Of a DNA stretch of 20,522 nucleotides, positions 12,842 through 20,224 are shown in pieces (the first letter of the stretch is position 1; each line of letters starts with the position of its first letter). The DNA lies in the IMG/VR virus record IMGVR_UViG_3300025138_000489, positions 1 to 20,522 of that record; one strand, written 5' to 3'. Position numbers and translations under genes: made by a program. Under the pieces are notes generated by a model, which was given only the letters and a program-made list of their open reading frames with translations, had not been told where the DNA came from and did not search any database. This DNA comes from a virus.

Positions 12842-13280
12842 CTGGAAGTAACTCAGTTAATGCAAAACCTATTACAATAGATCCACCTATAATTAGATAT
12901 CTCCATTTCTCTAGAACACCCACTCTTTGCGATAGTTCTTCACGCAATTTTAAAAACTGTTCAGTCTCTTTTGCGTTATGTGAGTTCATGGCATCGTGAA
13001 GTCTACGTTCCATGTCACCCATCTGTTGAGAGGTTTCTTTAGCGTTAGACGTAATACGACTGTGTAGTTCTTGAACAGTGTCTTTAAACTCTCTCTCTTG
13101 ATCTTCCAATGCTTCTTCCTGTCTTATTAGTTTTTCTTCGTGGACAGCCATTATCGTATGTAATGCTTGCGACACATCGGCGATCTTTTCTATAGCAGAA
13201 TCCAACCTTAGATGAATTTGTTTCATCTCAGTAACTTCTCTTTTTAGAAGTTCTACTTCAGTTGTTAAATCCTTTACCAT
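12831..13280 (-). CDS. Tail-anchored coiled-coil protein, XhlA-like (lysis candidate)
   Basis: The 149-aa protein is a long amphipathic coiled coil (about residues 1-120, heptad-rich in L, E, K) ending in RVGVLEKWRYLIIGGSIVIG, one C-terminal membrane segment. This end resembles the XhlA haemolysin family, which acts with holins in some phages. It should sit in the inner membrane with the coiled coil in the cytoplasm or periplasm. Its ATG overlaps the DUF1353 stop (TAATG). Its last codons lie in promoter repeat copy B. A lysis or membrane-scaffold role is inferred from location and shape. Confidence 0.7.
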   Translation of the reverse strand: MVKDLTTEVELLKREVTEMKQIHLRLDSAIEKIADVSQALHTIMAVHEEKLIRQEEALEDQEREFKDTVQELHSRITSNAKETSQQMGDMERRLHDAMNSHNAKETEQFLKLREELSQRVGVLEKWRYLIIGGSIVIGFALTELLPALM

Positions 13281-13885
13281 TATTTACTTACTTCAACCTC
13301 TTCGTTTCTTTTTCTGTGACCATTCCATGCAACAAAACCACCAAGTCTCAAAGCATAGTATGCTAAGTAGTTTAGGAAGTGAAAACCATTTTGCTCAATA
13401 TTTATATCTCTGAAGATTTGGTCTGCTTGTTTTTGAGTAATCTTACCCATAGTTTCTTTCTGACCAGATTTAAGTAGAGTTGCATACTTGTAAGCGTAAT
13501 CGTGTACAAGTCCACCCATAAGCAAGACGCCTGTTGGTGACAACCATGTGTGTAAGAACTTAGGAATAGATGCTCCGTCAAATCTGAAACCCTGTGGGAT
13601 AATATATTTTTCTCCCATAATGGTGTATGACCAATCGTCTGCAACTTCCCAATGTCGAGTGCCAGTTAACCACATCCATATTGCACCCCAAAATCCTTTG
13701 CCAGATGTTGGTATTGCAATTGGTCTTAGTTGTGGCATAACATTGTATTCAAACCCTATTCTTTTGTGTTTGTTATCTACACCACACATATTGATAATAA
13801 AACCTACTACAATTAATATACCAACTACAGTAAATTGCCACCATGTGATCGCTAAATCAATAACGACATTAATCATCTGTTCCAT
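13280..13885 (-). CDS. DUF1353 protein with N-terminal membrane anchor
   Basis: The 201-aa protein has an N-terminal membrane segment (about 12-33, ending near NMCGVDN), then the DUF1353 signature IIPQGFRFDGASIPKFLHTW and LVHDYAYKYATLL. The Asp/His pattern suggests a metal site, but the family has no proven activity known to me. AGAGGAG sits 7 nt before the ATG at 13885, supporting this start, which overlaps the outer-spanin-like gene by 17 nt. DUF1353 proteins are common in phage genomes, often near lysis or tail genes. Membrane-tethered peptidoglycan or envelope work is an inference from the neighbours. Confidence 0.75.
   Translation of the reverse strand: MEQMINVVIDLAITWWQFTVVGILIVVGFIINMCGVDNKHKRIGFEYNVMPQLRPIAIPTSGKGFWGAIWMWLTGTRHWEVADDWSYTIMGEKYIIPQGFRFDGASIPKFLHTWLSPTGVLLMGGLVHDYAYKYATLLKSGQKETMGKITQKQADQIFRDINIEQNGFHFLNYLAYYALRLGGFVAWNGHRKRNEEVEVSK
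13399..13406 (-). promoter_or_regulatory. Possible late promoter TATAAATA inside the DUF1353 gene
   Basis: An exact T4 late consensus TATAAATA on the minus strand, about 120 nt upstream of the XhlA-like gene start at 13280. It lies in coding sequence (codons for DINIE), so it may be chance. Confidence 0.3.
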
Positions 13886-14264
13886 CTATCTTCTCCTCTG
13901 ACGGTTTTACCGCCTCCTCATAATAGAGTATAATTTGTTTTTGTTGTTCAATATACCTTCTTAGTTCTGCAAAGTTCTTTGATAGGTTTTCATAGTCTTT
14001 CACTGATATTGCGATATATGAGTCTGCACCATTTTTCTTTTTAAACTCTACCATAAACTCATCAAAGTTTTCGGAAGGGGAAACTACATATATTTTAACA
14101 TCATTTAATTGTACTTGTTTTGGATGCGATACAGTAGGTATGTTTCTTTCAACAATCTTTGTTACTGTAACAATTTCTGGTTCAAGTTTAAAAGTACTAC
14201 AACTACTCAGTAGGAGTGTTGCTAGTAATAGACTTGAGATCATCCCAAAGTTTATCTGTCGCAT
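13869..14264 (-). CDS. Outer-spanin-like lipoprotein (o-spanin candidate)
   Basis: I start it at 14264 (MRQINFGMISSLLLATLLLS), where GAGGA lies 6 nt upstream; an earlier in-frame ATG at 14282 adds only 6 residues. The lipobox LSSC marks the lipidated Cys (residue 22). The mature part is mostly polar with a C-terminal helix (EQQKQIILYYEEAVK). Its start lies inside the end of the preceding gene, a 62-nt overlap in another frame, which is the overlapped Rz/Rz1-type arrangement. It should be in the inner leaflet of the outer membrane and bridge to the i-spanin. At 131 aa it is larger than many Rz1 proteins. Confidence 0.7.
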   Translation of the reverse strand: MRQINFGMISSLLLATLLLSSCSTFKLEPEIVTVTKIVERNIPTVSHPKQVQLNDVKIYVVSPSENFDEFMVEFKKKNGADSYIAISVKDYENLSKNFAELRRYIEQQKQIILYYEEAVKPSEEKIDGTDD

Positions 14265-14592
14265 TTTGCATCCTCTTTTCAATCAGCCCAGGCTTCTTAT
14301 TTGCAAGATGGGTTAGATTATGTTTATTTAATGTAGCACGCAATTCATCACCATATTTTTCTGCGACTTGTAAATCAGCATTTAATGCGTCTGCTAATTC
14401 ATTTAATCTTTTTGCGTTATTACCCATCTGTTCGATGGTCGCTTGGTTTTCTTCATTTGCTACTTCTAGTTTGGCGTTATTAGATTGCAATACTGCTATT
14501 TTTGCTTGAGTTGTATCGTAGTAATACTTGGCGCCATATCCAGCGGCGCCAAGTATACCAACTATTATTATAATAGCGTAAAGTTTTAACAT
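14203..14592 (-). CDS. Inner-spanin-like protein (i-spanin candidate)
   Basis: The best start is ATG at 14592 (MLKLYAIIIIVGILGAAGYG), which overlaps the preceding stop as TAATG with AAGAAG just upstream; the in-frame ATG at 14619 would run 28 nt into that gene. The 129-aa protein has an N-terminal membrane segment (about 3-22) and a long periplasmic coiled coil (NNAKLEVANEENQATIEQMG onward). With the overlapping lipoprotein gene it forms a typical spanin pair, which fuses inner and outer membranes at the last step of lysis. The assignment is by architecture, since spanins share little sequence. Confidence 0.72.
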   Translation of the reverse strand: MLKLYAIIIIVGILGAAGYGAKYYYDTTQAKIAVLQSNNAKLEVANEENQATIEQMGNNAKRLNELADALNADLQVAEKYGDELRATLNKHNLTHLANKKPGLIEKRMQNATDKLWDDLKSITSNTPTE

Positions 14593-14756
14593 TAGTCTTC
14601 TTTTTTCCACATAGTCCAAGCACCATAAACAATCGCTCCATAAGCAGCGTACTGTGCAAGACCACCGAACATAAGAATAACTACACCCACAGCAATGAGG
14701 GCAGCGCCATCCAAAGAAGTTCTTTCTGTCAATCTGTTTTTAATCCAAGAAATCAT
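14592..14756 (-). CDS. 54-aa membrane protein, holin candidate
   Basis: The frame runs from ATG at 14756 to TAA at 14594-14592. The product begins MISWIKNRLTERTSLDGAAL, followed by IAVGVVILMFGGLAQYAAYG and AIVYGAWTMWKKED, giving one long or two short membrane segments. I recall closely similar small proteins in T4-like cyanophages. Its place immediately before the spanin pair makes a holin plausible, but nothing in the sequence proves it. It overlaps the end of the gene upstream by 17 nt. Confidence 0.7.
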   Translation of the reverse strand: MISWIKNRLTERTSLDGAALIAVGVVILMFGGLAQYAAYGAIVYGAWTMWKKED

Positions 14757-15222
14757 TTTTTCTCCTTAGTTTTTTTACCTGTTCAAAGGCAAGTTTGGGG
14801 TTGGTTGTTTTAAAGTCCTTCTTACGCATAATTGTTTTCGCAACAAGTTCTAACTCACCACCCTTTAGATTTAATGCAAATGGCATATTTACGTCAGTTT
14901 GCATATCGTTAAGCACCGCTTCGGCATCTGGCCCAAGTTGTGCTATCTTCTTACCAAACTTTTTGAAAGATTGTTTGAACATACGAACTAATTCTGCAAC
15001 AGTTATTTGTCGCTTGTTTCGTGCATCATTCACTCTATCTAGGAAGTGTCTGGTAAATTCTACATCTATACCAACAGACGCATACAGTCTGTCAGCGTAT
15101 TTCTCTACACCATCTAAGTCCTTTTTAGAGATCTGTTTGCCACTGGCAGATGCATTTAAATCTGCAATGGGCATCATCTTCATCATAGGAATTGATTCGT
15201 TATGTTGAGAAAACGTATACAT
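14740..15222 (-). CDS. Conserved marine myovirus protein, unknown function
   Basis: This 160-aa basic protein has a central block VGIDVEFTRHFLDRVNDARN, followed by TVAELVRMFKQSFKKFGKKI, PDAEAVLNDMQTD and ELVAKTIMRKKDF. I recognise this block from a conserved protein of cyanophages and other marine T4-like phages; the H/D/R pattern in TRHFLDRVNDARN might be catalytic or nucleic-acid-binding. The start at 15222 has no clear ribosome-binding site, and Met13 or Met14 could be used instead. It belongs to the virion-side operon. No function is established as far as I know. Confidence 0.75.
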   Translation of the reverse strand: MYTFSQHNESIPMMKMMPIADLNASASGKQISKKDLDGVEKYADRLYASVGIDVEFTRHFLDRVNDARNKRQITVAELVRMFKQSFKKFGKKIAQLGPDAEAVLNDMQTDVNMPFALNLKGGELELVAKTIMRKKDFKTTNPKLAFEQVKKLRRKNDFLD

Positions 15223-15234
15223 GATAGTATTCGG

Positions 15235-15729
15235 TTACTTCATTGCAAGACCAACCAGTTTCATAAACTGTGCCTTGCCCCCATTGTCAATCATATCTAC
15301 TATCTTTTTCTTGTTAGCAGTGTTGACTTTATCATGTATTTGAATAATAGCAGAAGCAGTAAACAAGTCTACTTTCAACGAACCATCCTTCAATTTAATT
15401 TTGTTGTGTTGTTTGTTTTTCACGATGTTTTTCAAAACGTCAAAGTTTCCCTCAAGAAGATATTCTCTGTTGAAATCTTCAATCTGTTCTTTGACTTGGT
15501 TTTGCAACTTAGACTTACGACTCGCTTTAAGAGTTTCCATTCTTTTCAAGAAATTCTTTGCTTCTTTCCTTCGTCCATCGTACATATTCTTTTTCTTCTT
15601 TTTGACAACGACTGTAGATGAATCATCACCAGCACCAGCAACGCCAGCAGTAGTCATATCTTCATTCTTTATTCCTAGAGTCGGATCATCATAGAACTTT
15701 TGCATAATGTCATTAAATTGTTTTGTCAT
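15235..15729 (-). CDS. Lys-rich conserved marine phage protein
   Basis: The 164-aa protein starts MTKQFNDIMQKFYDDPTLGI, has a run of Lys (VVVKKKKKNMYDGRRKEA) near residues 45-60, a long helix, and a conserved-looking C-terminal part VDLFTASAIIQIHDKVN...KFMKLVGLAMK. The C-terminal part resembles proteins in other marine T4-like phages. The basic linker suggests nucleic-acid or capsid-interior contact; that is inference. It lies between two other uncharacterised virion-side genes with gaps of only a few bases. Confidence 0.7.
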   Translation of the reverse strand: MTKQFNDIMQKFYDDPTLGIKNEDMTTAGVAGAGDDSSTVVVKKKKKNMYDGRRKEAKNFLKRMETLKASRKSKLQNQVKEQIEDFNREYLLEGNFDVLKNIVKNKQHNKIKLKDGSLKVDLFTASAIIQIHDKVNTANKKKIVDMIDNGGKAQFMKLVGLAMK

Positions 15730-15731
15730 TT

Positions 15732-16364
15732 TTATAAATCCTCTATTCCTATCTCTGTTATGTCCTCAGCACTAACAAATATTTTACTTTGTGTTGGCAT
15801 ATGGACAACTGAAAAGATATCCACTCCTAAGATTGTGTCTGAAGGACTAGTCGATTCAAATGTTTGAACCTCATCTCCAGCAAGTGCGTTTGGTGTTTCT
15901 GCGTCATCATCGTCTTTAAATATATCATTATTTAGTTTGTAAATACCTTGTGGTAATTTACCATCATCTAAAGTGACTTCCTCAGATATTGTATTATCAA
16001 GTTCATAACCCTGTTCATTTAGATATTTAAGAAACTCTTTCTCAAACACCTGTGGGTCAACAACTTCCTCTTTTAAGGTATCTTTTAACAGGAAAAGAGC
16101 GGCAGCATATGTACCAACCTTTGTTCTCAATCCAGGCACTTTCTCAAATATTCTTTTGATATTAAATACTAGTTTATGGAGAGTAGAGTAAGCGTTCTTT
16201 TCTTTTACTGTTCTTAATGTGGTAGGTTTGTTGGTGCCAGGCTCAGTAATACGCAACCCCTTGTCATCAATGATGCCAAGCTTATACGCCTCCTGTTTAT
16301 TGAATGGCGTTACTAATAACTTAATAAATCTATAAGTTATAAATAAATCAATCGCACTACCCAT
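15732..16364 (-). CDS. Conserved T4-like marine phage protein, possibly virion
   Basis: The 210-aa protein begins MGSAIDLFITYRFIKLLVTP and continues FNKQEAYKLGIIDDKG, a start I recall from cyanophage hypothetical proteins. The middle is helical and basic (RIFEKVPGLRTKVGTYAAAL), the C-terminal half acidic. FLKYLNEQGYELDNTI and VFVSAEDI-like strands follow. There is no signal peptide. Its start overlaps the upstream stop by one base. The setting suggests a minor head or internal protein, but this is not shown by the sequence. Confidence 0.7.
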   Translation of the reverse strand: MGSAIDLFITYRFIKLLVTPFNKQEAYKLGIIDDKGLRITEPGTNKPTTLRTVKEKNAYSTLHKLVFNIKRIFEKVPGLRTKVGTYAAALFLLKDTLKEEVVDPQVFEKEFLKYLNEQGYELDNTISEEVTLDDGKLPQGIYKLNNDIFKDDDDAETPNALAGDEVQTFESTSPSDTILGVDIFSVVHMPTQSKIFVSAEDITEIGIEDL

Positions 16365-16726
16365 TAAATCTTCCTTAATATTTCTGTTACGTTTTCATCT
16401 TCTTCTATCTCTGGTAACTCCCCTTCGGGAATCATATGTAGAAATAAAAGAAAACTTTTCACCTGTGACCAATGTAACTTCTCTATCTTAAAAAACAATA
16501 AGGTAGAAGCCGCATCAGCGCCAAATACATTATATAGTACTATAATATGATTCAATATCAATCGTTCCTTTAGTATACCTTGGTCTTCATACTTTCGTAG
16601 AAGTCGTTTAATATACTTGAACCGTTTCAAATCATCATAAAACTCTTTTTCACCCTCACATTGTGGATTATCATAATGCTTAAGAGCAAACATCAGAACA
16701 TTTTCTGAAGTGATCTTTTTAAACAT
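16364..16726 (-). CDS. 120-aa conserved hypothetical protein
   Basis: A helical soluble protein starting MFKKITSENVLMFALKHYDN, with the region KLHWSQVKSFLLFLHMIPEG and an acidic tail (ELPEIEEDENVTEILRKI). Resembles a conserved gene of marine T4-like phages next to the 210-aa protein; function unknown. Coupled to that gene by a one-base overlap. Confidence 0.7.
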   Translation of the reverse strand: MFKKITSENVLMFALKHYDNPQCEGEKEFYDDLKRFKYIKRLLRKYEDQGILKERLILNHIIVLYNVFGADAASTLLFFKIEKLHWSQVKSFLLFLHMIPEGELPEIEEDENVTEILRKI

Positions 16727-16735
16727 AATTAATCC

Positions 16736-17146
16736 CTATGATATATTAGCAAGAATCCTATGTGTTCCACCAGAAGTTCGTTCCCAAACAAAATTTATTG
16801 AACGACCAGATTCTTTAACATCATCAAATTCATCATATGGAGTATCACCAGACTTACCGAACATACCACCTCTTTGTGTAATTGGTAGTGACATTTCGCC
16901 ACTTTCAGTGGTAAATTCAACATCGCCGAATTCAATTCCAAATTTCATTAATTGCTTTTTCATTTCTTGAATTGCATGGTCTGGTACAAGATATTCCTTC
17001 ATAGATACTGCACCGACAAAAGCATTCAATTTTTCAATTGTAGTGTCAAGAGACAAATCAGCAAGAGCACCCATTTCTGTTTCGATAACAGCACCATCGT
17101 TAGTAGTCTTAGACGCTTCTTTTATGTGTTGTTTAAAGTTCTTCAC
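16736..17146 (-). CDS. Putative internal capsid protein with T4-type capsid-targeting leader
   Basis: The 136-aa protein starts at GTG 17146, with AAGGAG 7 nt upstream and a GTGA overlap with the preceding stop. Its N-terminus, MKNFKQHIKE then A, matches the T4 capsid-targeting sequence MKTYQEFIAE in length and pattern (Met-Lys, aromatic at 4, Ile at 8, Glu at 10). T4 prohead protease gp21 cuts after (L/I)-x-E; here IKE followed by Ala fits exactly. That predicts packaging in the prohead and removal of ten residues. The rest, with SINFVWERTSGGTHRILANI at the C-terminus, is unknown to me. The leader is a direct sequence observation; packaging is inference. Confidence 0.7.
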   Translation of the reverse strand: MKNFKQHIKEASKTTNDGAVIETEMGALADLSLDTTIEKLNAFVGAVSMKEYLVPDHAIQEMKKQLMKFGIEFGDVEFTTESGEMSLPITQRGGMFGKSGDTPYDEFDDVKESGRSINFVWERTSGGTHRILANIS

Positions 17147-17322
17147 GCTATATCTCCTTCATCTTCATCAAAACCCTTATCCATATAAATTTCTTGAAGA
17201 GGTTGTGGTTTTTTCTTTATTTTAGTTTTTTCAACAGATGCAATAGGTTCGACCTTAACAGGTTTTACTTTTTCTATGTAAGGAACACCACCAGCACCGT
17301 ATCTTGTTATTGTATCACTCAT
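17143..17322 (-). CDS. 59-aa basic hypothetical protein
   Basis: A frame from ATG at 17322 to TGA at 17145-17143 encodes MSDTITRYGAGGVPYIEKVK and a Lys/Pro-rich middle (VEKTKIKKKPQPLQEI), ending in acidic FDEDEGDIA. It fills the gap between two virion genes exactly and overlaps the next start as GTGA. The sequence looks disordered. No family recognised; a small virion or assembly accessory is possible from context. Confidence 0.65.
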   Translation of the reverse strand: MSDTITRYGAGGVPYIEKVKPVKVEPIASVEKTKIKKKPQPLQEIYMDKGFDEDEGDIA

Positions 17323-17330
17323 AATATCTC

Positions 17331-17807
17331 CTATGCAAGCGTAGCGTTTACGTTAGAAACAACATACCACTTACTGTTAGTAAATAAACATATAACAGAC
17401 TCACCTTGAGCATTCAAAGTAATCTGGTTAGCAGCAGTTGTTGAAGTACCATAGTTAGTAACTGTTATTACAAAACTTGAACCAGTTGATGGTGCAGTTG
17501 TCATTGTAATAATCTTGATTTGACCGTTAGTACCGTCAGCAAGAGTACCAGTTGCAGTAGTACTGTTAGATGCACCCGACAAGTTAACTTGTGTAATTGA
17601 ACTTGATGAGTTTGGTGCAGTTGAACCAGTAATAGTTTGTACAGCATCATCCAACGCAATATATGTTGGGATGTTGTTAAACAAGTTCGCTATGCTAATC
17701 TTCTTGTTAACTGGTGTACCACTTGGGTCATCAATAACGTGAAGTAGGTCTTCTGAAGCAACACCAGAACCTAAGTTGGTTAGTGCTGTAATTTTCTTAT
17801 CTGCCAT
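17331..17807 (-). CDS. Fibre-like or decoration structural protein
   Basis: The 158-aa protein begins [20 protein letters not shown] and [20 protein letters not shown], an N-terminal motif I associate with marine phage fibre or decoration proteins. The rest is Ser/Thr/Gly/Asn-rich and beta-like ([20 protein letters not shown]), ending in [19 protein letters not shown], which looks like a C-terminal beta domain. AAGGAG precedes the ATG. It lies in the virion module beside the repeat-bearing protein. A virion role is strongly suggested; the precise place (fibre, whisker, decoration) cannot be told. Confidence 0.7.
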   Translation of the reverse strand: MADKKITALTNLGSGVASEDLLHVIDDPSGTPVNKKISIANLFNNIPTYIALDDAVQTITGSTAPNSSSSITQVNLSGASNSTTATGTLADGTNGQIKIITMTTAPSTGSSFVITVTNYGTSTTAANQITLNAQGESVICLFTNSKWYVVSNVNATLA

Positions 17808-17830
17808 TTTATTTTCTCCTTGTTAAACCA

Positions 17831-18106
17831 TCAACTTAATACAGAGGCTACTGCATTATCGTTTGAATCCTTCTTTCTTTTTTTGGATTCGGATGGGATG
17901 CTACTGGCAACACTCTTATCGTTACCACCACTTAATTCATTAATAAATAAGTCGCATTGTTGAATTGCTCCACTTAGTGCATATATTTGTGCAGTTAAGT
18001 TTTGCTTCTTTATTTCCAGTTCATTGAGCTCTGCCTTGATTTTCGCAAGGTCAGAGTCCAATGTCTGTTTTCTAATTTTAATCTCAGTCTCAGTCAAAGT
18101 TGACAT
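17831..18106 (-). CDS. 91-aa coiled-coil protein
   Basis: Residues 1-60 form a strong amphipathic coiled coil (TEIKIRKQTLDSDLAKIKAE, then LNELEIKKQNLTAQIYALSG), followed by a Ser/Lys-rich tail (SESKKRKKDSNDN). Such short helical proteins occur among virion genes of marine phages. GGAG precedes the start. Function unknown; oligomerisation is likely. Confidence 0.7.
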   Translation of the reverse strand: MSTLTETEIKIRKQTLDSDLAKIKAELNELEIKKQNLTAQIYALSGAIQQCDLFINELSGGNDKSVASSIPSESKKRKKDSNDNAVASVLS

Positions 18107-18143
18107 AATCTAATCTCCATTATCTAATAAATTATATAATTAC

Positions 18144-19652
18144 TTATACGTTCTCTGGTGTCACAATATCTTCACCATCACCACTCATTGAAGAGGCAGC
18201 GACAAGTGTTTCGTATTGTACACGACCAGCACGACCACCAGTACCTACGGTTTTCTGAACCCAACCAACGTGAGAGATTTCACGACTCATGTTAGCAACA
18301 GTTCCACCCAAACCAAGATTAGCAATACCAGTTGATGTCACACCAGTTAACTTGTGTGCAGTACCACCACCAGCAACAGCAGAGATAACAATCTTAGTAC
18401 CAGCATTGGCATTAACCAAAGTAGTAGCAAGTGAAATTCTGTTAGTAGTTGCAGACTTTATAATAAAGAAGGCAGTTGCATCAGTTAATCCAGCAATATC
18501 TGTACCACCAGAACCGTTAGTGTATGTGACTAAATCACCAGTTTCAACAGCAGCGTAGAAGTTTGCAGAGACAACATATTCGTTATCAGCAACAACTGCA
18601 ACAGCACCGTCTGTAAGGTCAAGTGTTTCAGCGGCAGGAGCAGCAACCGTAAAGGTTGGTGCAGATTGATAATCAGAACCTACGTTTGTAACAGTGTAAC
18701 TCTTAACTTTACCAGAAGAAACTACAGCAGTAATAGCAGCAGTATCACCAAGTAATTTTTGAGCGTTATTACCTGTACCAGTTAAGTTGATTGCAGTACC
18801 AGCATTTGCGTTACTAAGACTAGAACCAAGTTTGAAAGTATTCACACCTGTACTAATAACAAAGTATGCAGTAGCATTTGCTAGACCAGCAAGTGCAGTT
18901 CCACCTTCATGCGTGTAGGTAACTTTTGTACCAGTTTGCATATTGTGGTTAGCAAGTGTAATAGTACTAGTTCCAGTTGTAACAGTTGAAGTTGCAAGAA
19001 CTCTTCCAGTTGGAGCTGCAACAGTAACAGTTGGTGCAGACACATGACAAGTTCCCTCTAATGTTGAAACAGCAGATGTTACGTTATCAATACCAGAAAT
19101 AGATTCAGCACCACTTACACCATAAGTGTTAGTTTCAAAACCTACAGGTGGTCTAGTTTTAGTAGCAGCAACACCACTTTCAGTTCCATCAGCAGCAGTA
19201 GTTAGTGTCATCCCTGTGTTTGTTTTACCAACAAAGTTTTGAGCGTTATTACCTGTACCTGTTAAACCAACAACAGCACCACCAGCAGTTTCAGATAGTG
19301 TGAAAGTATTTGCATTGGTGACTGCTTTGATGAAATAGATTTGTCCATCATTAAGTCCAGCAATCTTAGTACCAGCACCCTTATTGTAAGTAACTTCTTG
19401 GTTAGCGGCGTAACCGTGAGAAGTCATAGTAATAGAATTCGCACTAGTAGTTACAGCAGAAGTTGCTACAACTCTTGGTGGTTGAATATCTAGAACCTTA
19501 TATGATTTTCCTCCATTAGATATGATAGTATCACCAACACTAATTTCGGCCTTATAGACAGTATTAGCGGAGCCTTGAACGACTGCGCTGTTATTTGTAA
19601 ATGTGTGGGTGCCTGTCAACGCAGACCCATCATTCATGCTCCATAATGGCAT
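18144..19652 (-). CDS. Large repeat-bearing virion structural protein
   Basis: The 502-aa protein has an N-terminal segment MPLWSMNDGSALTGTHTFTN like other marine phage virion proteins, then three diverged repeats of about 85 residues (roughly 61-142, 217-302, 350-436). Each has a T-Y-x-x-(G/S) strand, an (I/L)AGL turn, a YF(I/V)I strand and, in two of them, LTGTGNNAQ. The C-terminus contains GWVQKTVGTGGRAGRVQYET and SMSGDGED, a tail I recall from cyanophage structural proteins. Beta-sandwich repeats are likely. AGGAG precedes the ATG, and a late-promoter-like CATAAATA lies 40 nt upstream. Confidence 0.75.
   Translation of the reverse strand: MPLWSMNDGSALTGTHTFTNNSAVVQGSANTVYKAEISVGDTIISNGGKSYKVLDIQPPRVVATSAVTTSANSITMTSHGYAANQEVTYNKGAGTKIAGLNDGQIYFIKAVTNANTFTLSETAGGAVVGLTGTGNNAQNFVGKTNTGMTLTTAADGTESGVAATKTRPPVGFETNTYGVSGAESISGIDNVTSAVSTLEGTCHVSAPTVTVAAPTGRVLATSTVTTGTSTITLANHNMQTGTKVTYTHEGGTALAGLANATAYFVISTGVNTFKLGSSLSNANAGTAINLTGTGNNAQKLLGDTAAITAVVSSGKVKSYTVTNVGSDYQSAPTFTVAAPAAETLDLTDGAVAVVADNEYVVSANFYAAVETGDLVTYTNGSGGTDIAGLTDATAFFIIKSATTNRISLATTLVNANAGTKIVISAVAGGGTAHKLTGVTSTGIANLGLGGTVANMSREISHVGWVQKTVGTGGRAGRVQYETLVAASSMSGDGEDIVTPENV
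18757..19259. repeat. 23-nt exact repeat inside the structural gene, 480 nt apart
   Basis: The sequences at 18757-18779 and 19237-19259 are identical over 23 nt and both encode the (T)GTGNNAQK/N segment. They mark an intragenic duplication with a period of 160 codons. Confidence 0.8.
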
Positions 19653-19690
19653 TTTTATTCTCCTAGTTTATAAAATAGAATTATCTCTTC

Positions 19691-19698
19691 TATTTATG
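19691..19698 (-). promoter_or_regulatory. T4-like late promoter motif
   Basis: CATAAATA on the minus strand, one base from the T4 late consensus TATAAATA, 39 nt before the structural gene's ATG at 19652. It lies in one of the few real gaps of the virion module. No -35 element is visible, as expected for this class. Confidence 0.5.
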
Positions 19699-19702
19699 TG
19701 TT

Positions 19703-20224
19703 TTAATATCCTAATTCTTTAAGTTCAGAGATTGTGCGTGAAACATTGGTATGATGTATCCCCACACCCCCAGCAGATTCCCACTCATCAATGTTCTTCT
19801 TGTAGTCATCAATAAGAATATTAGATTTATTGTTAATCATAGCAAACTTTCTCTTATCAGCCCGTTGAACGAGGTGAATTCGACTTCTTTTAGTCAACTT
19901 AGCATTAGTCTTTAACCATGCAAGTTTCCCCTTCTGGGAATTTGGGTCTTTAGAACTGTATGCTGAAAGAATGTGAGCATCATGTTTATCAATCATACTC
20001 CACAACCTTTGAGCACCACTCATCCAATCCAAGTTCGCCCAAAAGTCTTTAGTACCAGAGATAGTCTTCCATTTCTCCTTTTTATCGGCTTTGGGAAATG
20101 GAACACCAAGTACTTCTTCAGCCCTCGCTATGAAGTTGCAAAGAACTTGATCCATATCACAGTAAATGATAGCACCATCTTCTTTTGCCTCAATAATATC
20201 GTAAACTTCATAGAACTTTTTCAT
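19703..20224 (-). CDS. HAD-family 5'(3')-deoxyribonucleotidase-like protein
   Basis: The 173-aa protein has HAD motif I in YCDMDQVLCNF (D23, D25), motif II in HILSAYSS (about 85-90), a Lys in the motif III zone (ADKRKF, about 122-127) and motif IV in ILIDDYKKN (D139, D140). This is the layout of NT5C-type deoxyribonucleotidases, which remove the phosphate from nucleoside monophosphates. The N-terminus MKKFYEVYDIIE then Ala resembles a T4 capsid-targeting leader with an (I)-x-E cleavage site, though two residues longer. It starts by a TAATG overlap with the partial gene upstream. The catalytic core is complete. The substrate is inferred from the family. Confidence 0.75.
   Translation of the reverse strand: MKKFYEVYDIIEAKEDGAIIYCDMDQVLCNFIARAEEVLGVPFPKADKKEKWKTISGTKDFWANLDWMSGAQRLWSMIDKHDAHILSAYSSKDPNSQKGKLAWLKTNAKLTKRSRIHLVQRADKRKFAMINNKSNILIDDYKKNIDEWESAGGVGIHHTNVSRTISELKELGY

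Noticed and set aside
15202-15621. 139-aa open frame on the plus strand
   Set aside because: It is the antisense of the Lys-rich gene at 15235-15729, has Phe/Leu/Ser-rich shadow composition and no ribosome-binding site.
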